DNA of 11,590 nt from CAYYOS01 sp964473355 (GTDB lineage: Bacteria > Pseudomonadota > Gammaproteobacteria > Burkholderiales > REEB80). Numbering within the stretch: position 1 is the stretch's first letter; each line of letters starts with the position of its first letter. Both the position numbers and the translations under genes were made by a program. Shown piece by piece: positions 1 to 5,141 of the stretch. A model generated the notes under the pieces. That model was not told where the DNA came from, did no database searches, and saw only the letters and a list, made by a program, of their open reading frames with translations. The DNA is taken from assembly GCA_964473355.1 (NCBI GenBank), contig CAYYOS010000083.1:1-11590 (forward strand), written 5' to 3'.

Positions 1-440
1 AAGAAACGGGTGCGCCATACCGCGAACAAGCCTTTAAGAGTCATGTAAGCGGAAATCCCTAAAAACACAAAAACCATGAGCGATTTTAGGTTGCCGCCGC
101 CGACGCGGATTAGCGTTTTACTGCCGCAGCCCGAGCCGAGCGTCATGCCAACGCCGAACAGGAAACCGCCGACAATAAAATTTAGCCAGGTGAAGTTGGG
201 GGTTTGGAAAATAGACTTAGATAAATCCACTAAACCCATAAGCTGCAGAGCATTGGCGCCAATAATGGCCACCGCGATGGCTAAGAGCCACATGCGCATG
301 CGATTCCAACTGCCAATGTTGACGATATCGGAGACTGCCCCCATGGTGCAAAAGTTAGTGCGGAAGCCTACCGCGCCAAAAATAACGCCTAGGGCAAAGC
401 CTAATAGAACAACGGTTTGAGCCAAGGTTAAGGTTGCCAT
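1..440 (-). CDS. YeeE/YedE (TsuA-like) sulfur-compound transporter, N-terminal part, cut by window edge
   Basis: Reading the minus strand from the ATG at 440 gives 146 codons without a stop before the left edge, so this is the N-terminal part of a larger protein. It is hydrophobic, with membrane segments at about residues 8-26, 50-70 and 86-104, and another near 119-140. Two family signatures are visible: NFCTMGA (Cys31) and GMTLGSGCGSKTLIR (Cys105). Conserved Gly/Cys motifs of this kind mark the YeeE/YedE family, whose characterised member TsuA imports thiosulfate using membrane-embedded cysteines. The substrate here is inferred only. A GGGGA stretch lies just upstream of the ATG as a possible ribosome site. 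An AT-rich run (TATATATAG) sits at 451-461, but no convincing promoter pair was found. The gene is divergent from everything else in the window. Confidence 0.85.
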   Translation of the reverse strand, partial: MATLTLAQTVVLLGFALGVIFGAVGFRTNFCTMGAVSDIVNIGSWNRMRMWLLAIAVAIIGANALQLMGLVDLSKSIFQTPNFTWLNFIVGGFLFGVGMTLGSGCGSKTLIRVGGGNLKSLMVFVFLGISAYMTLKGLFAVWRTRF

Positions 441-520
441 GCAGTTCCCCTATATATAGATAGCGCATTTTAACGAATAACGGCGGAAATCTCTAGAAGT
501 GATTTGGTGCGGTCAGACTG

Positions 521-545
521 GGTTCCAAGCTTACGCGGGATGACG
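521..545 (+). repeat. Decayed copy of the island's palindromic repeat
   Basis: The stretch keeps the order of the consensus (GGATTCC, then a CGCGGGA core, then ATGACG) but has lost the left half of the palindrome. It reads GGTTCC, then TTACGCGGGATGACG. It is followed by GGGGTGGTT, and the same string follows the intact copy at 1122-1150 by a few bases. This suggests common descent beyond the core. Confidence 0.45.
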
Positions 546-592
546 GGGTGGTTGGCACGACCCCGTGTTGTTGTTCCCAATACAAAAGAGCA

Positions 593-706
593 GCTTCTTG
601 GATTCCCGCCTTCGCGGGAATGACGGATTCTGGTGGATGACGGAGCACGCAGTAAAGGATTCGCATCCTTCTCGTCATTCCCGCGAAGGCGGGAATCCAG
701 TAAAAT
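593..706. repeat. REPIN-like unit 1: two inverted copies of a palindromic repeat
   Basis: Two copies of the repeat face each other. The forward arm at 599-625 and the reverse arm at 673-699 are perfect reverse complements over 27 bases, with a 47-base spacer. Each arm is itself a palindrome: ATTCCCGC, a 4-base CTTC loop, GCGGGAAT, with TGG in front and GACG behind. The outer flanks differ: CAGCTTCT lies before the left arm (A-type), and TTTTACTGG lies outside the right arm when read inward (B-type). The same A/B asymmetry recurs in unit 2. Paired inverted palindromic repeats with a short spacer are the architecture of REPIN/BIME elements. Whether this one is mobile cannot be told from a single copy. 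Confidence 0.75.
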
Positions 707-713
707 TGGCCCA

Positions 714-1007
714 ATGATCGACAAACAGCCCTGTGTTTACATTCTGGCTAGTAAGCGCAACGGTACGCTGTATATTGGTGTTACATCGGCCTTAGCGAAG
801 CGCATTTGGGAGCACAAGGAAAATTTTGCTAGCGGGTTTACTGAACGGTATGGGGTACATATGCTCGTTTATTACGAATTGCACTCTACGATGGTTGAGG
901 CGATCACCCGCGAAAAGCAGATTAAAAAATGGAATAGAGCTTGGAAGATTAGACTGATTGAAGCTACCAACCCAAATTGGAAGGACTTGTGGAATGAGAT
1001 TGTGTGA
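714..1007 (+). CDS. Small GIY-YIG endonuclease-like protein (UPF0213/YhbQ-like)
   Basis: A 97-residue protein consisting of a single GIY-YIG domain. The paired motifs are CVYIL (residues 7-11) and LYIGVT (19-24). The expected catalytic arginine is Arg30 in ALAKRIWEH, and the likely metal-binding glutamate is Glu68 in AITREKQIKKW. The family cleaves DNA with one metal ion; the role of stand-alone members like this is mostly unknown. I chose the ATG at 714. An in-frame ATG at 633 would add 27 residues that are merely the translated repeat (SFPRRRE), and other members start right before the VYIL strand. There is no clear ribosome site. The gene sits 14 bases after one repeat copy and 21 bases before another in opposite orientation, so it is bracketed by inverted repeats. 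It looks intact. No other nuclease or methylase gene is nearby. Confidence 0.85.
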   Translation: MIDKQPCVYILASKRNGTLYIGVTSALAKRIWEHKENFASGFTERYGVHMLVYYELHSTMVEAITREKQIKKWNRAWKIRLIEATNPNWKDLWNEIV

Positions 1008-1028
1008 AGGTTATCTGAGCGCTGATGG

Positions 1029-1059
1029 TTACTGGATTCCCGCCTGCGCGGGAATTACG
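1029..1059 (+). repeat. Single intact palindromic repeat, B-type flank
   Basis: The copy is preceded by TTAC (B-type flank) and has the CTGC loop variant between ATTCCCGC and GCGGGAAT. Its last part reads AATTACG instead of AATGACG. Read in reverse complement it matches 673-703 at 29 of 31 positions, so the two copies form an inverted bracket around the GIY-YIG gene. Confidence 0.8.
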
Positions 1060-1142
1060 GGTCGGCTGGTGTATGCGTCTTGGGTTTGGATAAGGTAGCC
1101 ACTATAAAAAAGCTCAGCTTCCTGGATTCCCGCCTGCGCGGG

Positions 1143-1361
1143 AATGACGGAGTGGGGTGGTTCCTGCATGGGAATAACGTAGGGGCTAGAAAAAAGTGTC
1201 TGCGCGAAATGACTTATATGCCGGAAAATGTACACCCCGGAGCGGGAATGACTTGGGGGGTCGGAAAATGTGGAACCCGGCGCTGGAGTGACGTCTAAAA
1301 AAAAGGTGGGCCCTTGTGCAGGAATGGCGTGGGGGGAGTCGGTTACCGCGCGGGGAATGTC
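1143..1361 (+). repeat. Decayed tandem array, about 30-40 base period
   Basis: The sub-motif GGAATGACG or a near form recurs in the same orientation, with its AATGAC-like core at 1143, 1173, 1208, 1247, 1287, 1323 and 1356. The spacings are 30, 35, 39, 40, 36 and 33. Most copies are preceded by a GC-rich remnant such as CCTGCATG, CTGCGC, CCCCGGAGC, CCCGGCGCT or ACCGCGCGG. The best-preserved tandem pair is 1221-1260 and 1261-1300, where 26 of the first 34 positions match and both begin CGGAAAATGT after the first base. The lack of exact repeats and the variable spacing argue against CRISPR. Confidence 0.5.
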
Positions 1362-1385
1362 TTGGTAATCGGAGTATGAGTTCCG

Positions 1386-1409
1386 TCTGCGCCGGAAAAA
1401 AGGCGCAGA
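1386..1409 (+). repeat. Perfect 8-bp stem hairpin
   Basis: TCTGCGCC (1386-1393) and GGCGCAGA (1402-1409) are perfect complements around the 8-base loop GGAAAAAA. No T-run follows on the plus strand, and no gene ends just before it, so a terminator role is not supported. It may be the remains of another repeat copy inside unit 2. Confidence 0.4.
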
Positions 1410-1490
1410 ATTCCCGCTTAAAATTACCCGTCATTCCCGCGCAGGCGGGAATCCAGTAAACTTCACAAATTATCATTACGGCTCTGCTCT

Positions 1491-1515
1491 AGAAGCCGCC
1501 TTTGCGGGTTTACGA
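1491..1515 (+). repeat. Decayed repeat copy abutting queC
   Basis: The core CCGCCTTTGCGGG at 1496-1508 matches the unit 1 core at 12 of 13 positions, but the outer parts are lost. It ends 11 bases before the queC start codon. In the queC transcript it could fold into a small 4-bp stem (CCGC/GCGG) close to the start, though this is weak. Confidence 0.4.
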
Positions 1516-1526
1516 CAAATATCTCC

Positions 1527-2219
1527 ATGACAACAAATGCGGTGGTTTTACTTTCCGGGGGATTGGATTCCGCCACGACTTTAGCCATAGCCACCGAGCA
1601 AAATTATCGATGCTATGCGCTGAGCGTTGATTATGGGCAACGCCACCGCGTGGAGTTAGCCGCTGCGGCGAAAATCGCGCAACAATTGGGGGCCATTGAG
1701 CATCGCATCATCGCGATAGATTTGGCGCAGTTCGGCGGCTCGGCGCTAACCGACGCCGGTATTCCCGTGCCGGAGAATGCCTCGTCCGGCATTCCCGTGA
1801 CCTACGTACCGGCGCGCAATACCATTATGCTTTCCTTGGCGCTTGCTTGGGCCGAAGTCCTGGCCGCGCAGCACATTTTTATTGGGGTAAATGCCGTTGA
1901 CTATTCCGGCTACCCCGATTGCCGGCCGGATTACATTACTGCATTTGAGGCACTCGCCAATTTAGCCACTAAGCGCGCCGTCGAAGGCGGGCGCGTGCGC
2001 ATTCACAGTCCCTTAATCGCGTTGAGCAAAGCGGAGATTATTCAAACTGGCATCCGGCTAGCCGTAGACTATGCCATGACCATATCCTGTTACCAGCCAA
2101 CTGTCGACGGTTTAGCGTGCGGTCGCTGTGATGCCTGCCGTCTGCGCCGAGGAGGATTCAAAGACGCGGGGATCATTGATCCCGCTCCCTATAGTCCCAA
2201 CTGTACCTTTGGCGAATAA
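1527..2219 (+). CDS. queC: 7-cyano-7-deazaguanine synthase QueC
   Basis: QueC converts 7-carboxy-7-deazaguanine to preQ0 with ATP and ammonia, a cytosolic step on the way to queuosine in tRNA. The 230-residue length fits the family. The ATP-binding PP-loop SGGLDSATT is at residues 10-18. The family stretches YVPARNTIMLSLA (93-105) and GVNAVDYSGYPDCRP (120-134) follow. The C-terminal zinc site is complete: Cys188 in SCY, then Cys198, Cys201 and Cys204 in CGRCDAC. The ATG at 1527 fits the family N-terminus (TTNAVVLLSGG), although no ribosome-binding sequence is visible before it. No queD or queE gene is beside it, so this copy is separate from the rest of the pathway in this window. It appears intact and is unrelated in function to the pilus genes that follow. 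Confidence 0.97.
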   Translation: MTTNAVVLLSGGLDSATTLAIATEQNYRCYALSVDYGQRHRVELAAAAKIAQQLGAIEHRIIAIDLAQFGGSALTDAGIPVPENASSGIPVTYVPARNTIMLSLALAWAEVLAAQHIFIGVNAVDYSGYPDCRPDYITAFEALANLATKRAVEGGRVRIHSPLIALSKAEIIQTGIRLAVDYAMTISCYQPTVDGLACGRCDACRLRRGGFKDAGIIDPAPYSPNCTFGE

Positions 2220-2224
2220 ACAAC

Positions 2225-2251
2225 TTGGCTTGCTTTCCGTGTTATGATAAT
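2225..2251 (+). promoter_or_regulatory. Candidate promoter of the pilus operon
   Basis: TTGGCT (2225-2230) and GATAAT (2246-2251) resemble -35 and -10 boxes, matching 4 of 6 and 5 of 6 consensus bases, with a short 15-base spacer. Transcription would begin near 2257. That would exclude the ATG at 2244 as start of the secretin gene and fit the TTG at 2292. This is pattern matching only. Confidence 0.28.
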
Positions 2252-2281
2252 TGGCTTGAGCTACCCCCCTTTAACGTGGCC

Positions 2282-2286
2282 AGGAG
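2282..2286 (+). promoter_or_regulatory. Shine-Dalgarno sequence deciding the mshL start
   Basis: AGGAG lies 5 bases before an in-frame TTG at 2292. It is the clearest ribosome-binding sequence in the pilus operon; most downstream genes overlap or abut their neighbours and lack one. This fits mshL being the first gene of the operon. Confidence 0.5.
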
Positions 2287-2291
2287 TGGAC

Positions 2292-4073
2292 TTGCGGGCT
2301 TTTTGGTTAACCTTAGTAACGCTAATTTTCCAGGGTTGCGCGCACGAGCGCGTGGCGCCGATTTCTTCCGCACACATTAGCGCGGCGCCAATTGAACCCG
2401 TCGCCCCGCCCGCCGTAAATATTCCCCCGCCAATAACCATCAATTCTTTTTTGCCCCCGCCCACACCCGCTCGTAACCCACCGACTTATAGCATCGTCGT
2501 AAACGAAGTGCCAGTGAAAGAAATGCTGTTTGCGTTGGGCCGCGATAGCAAACTAAATATCGATGTGCATCCCGCCATCCAGGGTGTAGTTACGCTAAAC
2601 GCGGTTAACCAGACCTTGCCAGAAATTTTGGATCGCGTTGCTCGTCAGGTAAATATGCGCTACAAGTTTGAGGGCAATACCATTGTCATCATGCCGGATA
2701 CGCCCTACTTTCATACTTATCGCATTAACTATGTGAATATGGCACGCAACACGACTTCATCCATTGGTGTCTCCACACAAATTGCGGCAACCGGCACGTC
2801 CGGTGTCACCACTGGCACCGGCGGTGCGTCAACTACCAGCAGCAACCAAAGTGGGGCTAACAACAACAATTCATCCACCAGCGTGACCAGTACTTCGGCG
2901 AATAATTTTTGGGAGCTATTGAGTGAAAACATTCGACATATTTTGACATCCACGAATGCCTTGTCGCGCACTACCGAAGAAAAAGCGGTGCGCGCAGAGG
3001 CCATTCGTACCGCTCGCGAGGAACGTTTATTACAAGCTGAAGCGGCAAGCCGTGCCGGTGCCGGGGCGTCTGGATTGTTTGATCGCGCGTTCGGGGGAAG
3101 CCAGGTAAATACCGAACAAAAAGAAGAGGTGATTGTTAACCCGGTGGCAGGGACTATTCTAGTCTTGGCAACCGAACGTCAACAAAAATTGATCCAAGCG
3201 TATCTGGATGGCATCGCCAGTTCCGTGCTTCGCCAAGTTTTAATTGAAGCCACCATTGTTGAGGTGCGGTTAAGCAACACTTACCAGTCTGGCGTCGACT
3301 GGAGCCGCATTGCGCAAGGCACCGGGTTCACTTTTAACCAATCCTTGATAGGCGGAAATTTAAGCACGCCACCGAATTTAACCATTGGTTATGCCAACCC
3401 TACGTCAGCACTTGGCAATATTGCGCTCACCATGAAGCTGCTGGAATCTTTTGGCAATATAAAAGTGTTATCCAGCCCTAAAATTATGGCGCTGAATAAC
3501 CAAACCGCGTTGTTAAAGGTGGTGGATGAGAAAGTTTATTTCACGACGCAGCTGGATATACGCGAGGCCACCGTTAATATTCCGGAGCGTCGCACTTTTA
3601 CCACCGCCGTGCATACGGTGCCTATCGGTGTTGTGATGAGTGTTACGCCACAAGTCGCGGATAACGGTCGGGTTTCTTTAAACATTCGCCCCACTATTTC
3701 CCGCATTACAGGATTTGCTGTCGATCCCGGGCCGCGCCTGGCGGGTTCCAATTTTGATAATTTAATTCCCGAAGTTCAGGTGCGGGAAATGGAATCCGTA
3801 TTACAAATAAGAAGCGGGCAGACCGTCATTCTCGGCGGTTTGATGCAAGACGACATAAACCAAAGCCGCGATGGTATTCCGGGGCTAGGTCGCTTACCGG
3901 GCGCGGCGGGAGATCTTTTTAGTTATCGGGACGACGGCTCCAGCAAAACCGAATTGGTGATTTTTTTACGGCCGACCATCATAGGCAACCCCAGTCTCGA
4001 CAGCGAGGAACTAAAAATTTTCCGTCGCTTTTTGCCCAGCGCGGAAGCGCCCTCCACGTCGTTTACCCCATGA
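2292..4073 (+). CDS. mshL: MSHA-type pilus secretin lipoprotein MshL
   Basis: This is the outer-membrane secretin, the ring through which the pilus leaves the cell. From the TTG at 2292 it has 593 residues. A charged-hydrophobic leader ends in the lipobox-like LIFQGC, making Cys16 the likely lipidated residue. An in-frame ATG at 2244 would add 16 residues but has no ribosome site. A proline-rich linker is followed by an STN/secretin N-terminal-type domain (about residues 66-134), then a Ser/Thr/Asn/Gly-rich loop (about 153-206). The C-terminal secretin domain runs from about 312 to 565. It contains VLIEATIVEV, VLSSPKIMALNNQ, the VPIGV(V)MSVTPQV strand, and the signature around VILGGLMQDD...GIPGLGRLP, ending in TELVIFLRPTII. 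The gene overlaps the next one by 4 bases (ATGA). PilQ or GspD assignment is possible from the domain alone; the MSHA context decides. Confidence 0.92.
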   Translation: MRAFWLTLVTLIFQGCAHERVAPISSAHISAAPIEPVAPPAVNIPPPITINSFLPPPTPARNPPTYSIVVNEVPVKEMLFALGRDSKLNIDVHPAIQGVVTLNAVNQTLPEILDRVARQVNMRYKFEGNTIVIMPDTPYFHTYRINYVNMARNTTSSIGVSTQIAATGTSGVTTGTGGASTTSSNQSGANNNNSSTSVTSTSANNFWELLSENIRHILTSTNALSRTTEEKAVRAEAIRTAREERLLQAEAASRAGAGASGLFDRAFGGSQVNTEQKEEVIVNPVAGTILVLATERQQKLIQAYLDGIASSVLRQVLIEATIVEVRLSNTYQSGVDWSRIAQGTGFTFNQSLIGGNLSTPPNLTIGYANPTSALGNIALTMKLLESFGNIKVLSSPKIMALNNQTALLKVVDEKVYFTTQLDIREATVNIPERRTFTTAVHTVPIGVVMSVTPQVADNGRVSLNIRPTISRITGFAVDPGPRLAGSNFDNLIPEVQVREMESVLQIRSGQTVILGGLMQDDINQSRDGIPGLGRLPGAAGDLFSYRDDGSSKTELVIFLRPTIIGNPSLDSEELKIFRRFLPSAEAPSTSFTP

Positions 4074-5140
4074 GCCTTTTAATGAAGGCCTTAAAAAAGG
4101 CTGAATATAACCCGGATGTCGTTGGCGAGCACTTAACTTCTGATCACGACCGGGCTCCGCCGATCTCCGGCACGCCCGCGCAGGCAGCGAACGCTTTCGT
4201 TGCACCGCCTCCGCCTCCAACTGCTTTACTAATGAAGGCCCTATTATTGGGATTGCTGGTATTAGGCGCAGCCAGTGTGTGGTTTCTTTTAAGACCCACG
4301 CCGCAGCCGCCGATTTATTTGCGACAGCCTCAGACCGCAGCTCCTGACCAGCCAGGCTCACCCCTCATTCCACAAGCTAGCAATGACACTACGCTAGAAC
4401 CCGCTCCCGCCAGACCCGCAGAAGCACCTCCGCCACAAACCGTTTTGTCGGAAAGCGTTGAGCCCCCTCCCCCGCCGATTATTGCAGAAAAAAGCGTTCC
4501 CCCAGCGTCAGTTAAAGTTCCGTCAAAGCCGGCACCTGTCGCAGCTGCGACACCGCTCATTGCGTCGGTGGAGCCAGATTTATTGAGCGCTTATCAGGCT
4601 TTACAGCGTGGCGAATATAAGGCCGCGGAGGAATTATACAAAAATGTACGAGAGCGCCATCTTGGCAATGTTGATGCGCTATTGGGCTCTGCGGTCATTG
4701 CCGCATACCAAAATCAAACCGACCAGGCTTTGCAGTTTTATACTCGCGTGCTGGAATTGGACGCCACAAATTCTCTGGCGCAGGCCGGTCTAATTGGCAT
4801 TATCGGCAAGAGTGACGTTAGTTTGGCGGAGACCCGCCTTAAAGAGTTGATCGCGAACAAGCCCGCGGCGCATTTTTATTTCGCGTTGGGGAATTTATAC
4901 GCCACCCAAGGTCAGTGGGAGCAAGCGCAGGCTGCTTATTTTGAAGCGCATCATTTGCAACCCTTGCATGCGGATTACAGCTACAATCTTGCCGTTGCCT
5001 TAGATCAGATGCGCTTGCCGGGCCCCGCGCTGCAATATTATTTAAAAGCCCAGAGTCTTTCCGAAACTAAATCTAATATACTTTTTGATCGTGCCAAACT
5101 TAACCGCCGGATTGCAGAACTTAAAAACACCGCCCCCTAA
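4070..5140 (+). CDS. mshN: Single-pass membrane TPR protein, MshN-like
   Basis: A 356-residue protein between mshL and mshE, the place mshN holds in MSHA operons. The N-terminus MSLLMKALKKAEYNP resembles the cytoplasmic start of GspB/ExeB and MshN proteins. A membrane helix spans about 52-74 (ALLMKALLLGLLVLGAASVW). A long Pro/Ala-rich periplasmic linker follows (about 76-165). TPR-like helices then run from about 170 to 345, for example ALQRGEYKAAEELY and FALGNLYATQGQWEQAQAAY. Expected role: an inner-membrane protein reaching into the periplasm to help place or stabilise the secretin. In Vibrio, MshN is encoded next to MshM, an ExeA-like ATPase; no such gene is here. Two runs of five prolines (PPPPP) at 46-50 and 132-136 would need EF-P for efficient translation. 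The start overlaps the mshL stop. Confidence 0.75.
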   Translation: MSLLMKALKKAEYNPDVVGEHLTSDHDRAPPISGTPAQAANAFVAPPPPPTALLMKALLLGLLVLGAASVWFLLRPTPQPPIYLRQPQTAAPDQPGSPLIPQASNDTTLEPAPARPAEAPPPQTVLSESVEPPPPPIIAEKSVPPASVKVPSKPAPVAAATPLIASVEPDLLSAYQALQRGEYKAAEELYKNVRERHLGNVDALLGSAVIAAYQNQTDQALQFYTRVLELDATNSLAQAGLIGIIGKSDVSLAETRLKELIANKPAAHFYFALGNLYATQGQWEQAQAAYFEAHHLQPLHADYSYNLAVALDQMRLPGPALQYYLKAQSLSETKSNILFDRAKLNRRIAELKNTAP

Positions 5141-5141
5141 C

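Larger units (their letters stand above)
441..713. other. Intergenic repeat island, left part
   Basis: This 273-base stretch holds no gene I can support. The minus-strand open frames at about 470-724 are low-complexity translations of the repeats. It contains a decayed repeat copy near 521-545 and a small hairpin with a 6-bp stem (CGGGGT 544-549 with ACCCCG 560-565, 10-base loop). It also contains the first inverted pair of the main palindromic repeat (599-625 and 673-699). The hairpin has no following T-run, so I do not call it a terminator. Confidence 0.6.
1115..1462. repeat. REPIN-like unit 2: inverted repeat pair with expanded spacer
   Basis: The forward arm at 1122-1150 and the reverse arm at 1428-1456 are perfect reverse complements over 29 bases. 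Both carry the CTGC loop variant, whereas both arms of unit 1 carry CTTC. The left flank is CAGCTTCC (A-type, as in unit 1) and the right flank read inward is GTTTACTGG (B-type, as in unit 1). The spacer is 277 bases instead of 47 and is filled with decayed tandem copies. Identity between the arms of one unit, with a shared difference from the other unit, suggests that the two arms travel or are corrected together. Confidence 0.72.
1008..1526. other. Intergenic repeat island, right part
   Basis: These 519 bases between the GIY-YIG gene and queC have no supportable gene. The open frames on both strands translate to repeat-derived strings such as VIPAQAGIQ or DSRLRGND. The stretch holds one single intact repeat (1029-1059), an inverted pair (1122-1150 and 1428-1456) enclosing a decayed tandem series, a strong hairpin (1386-1409) and a last decayed copy next to queC. 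No rho-independent terminator or riboswitch was recognised. Confidence 0.6.

Noticed and set aside
76..420. Plus-strand open frame of 114 residues
   Set aside because: It is the antisense shadow of the YeeE/YedE-type gene, whose minus-strand frame shows clear family motifs.
544..565. Rho-independent terminator
   Set aside because: A 6-bp stem with a 10-base loop exists, but it has no T-run on either side and no gene ends beside it.
633..713. 27-residue N-terminal extension of the GIY-YIG protein
   Set aside because: The extension encodes the repeat itself, and the domain starts normally from the ATG at 714.
470..724. Minus-strand open frames of 73-84 residues
   Set aside because: They translate the palindromic repeat (SFPRRRE/VIPAKAGIQ-type strings) and have no gene-like features.
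1122..1456. CRISPR-like array
   Set aside because: Spacings vary from 30 to 40 bases, the copies are strongly degraded, the intact copies are inverted to each other, and no cas gene is nearby.
1029..1476. Open frames of 68-96 residues on both strands
   Set aside because: They are made of repeat translations such as VIPAQAGIQ and DSRLRGND, and they overlap each other.
1457..1526. preQ1 riboswitch upstream of queC
   Set aside because: The 70 bases before the gene hold the flank of a repeat and a decayed copy; no preQ1 aptamer pattern was seen.
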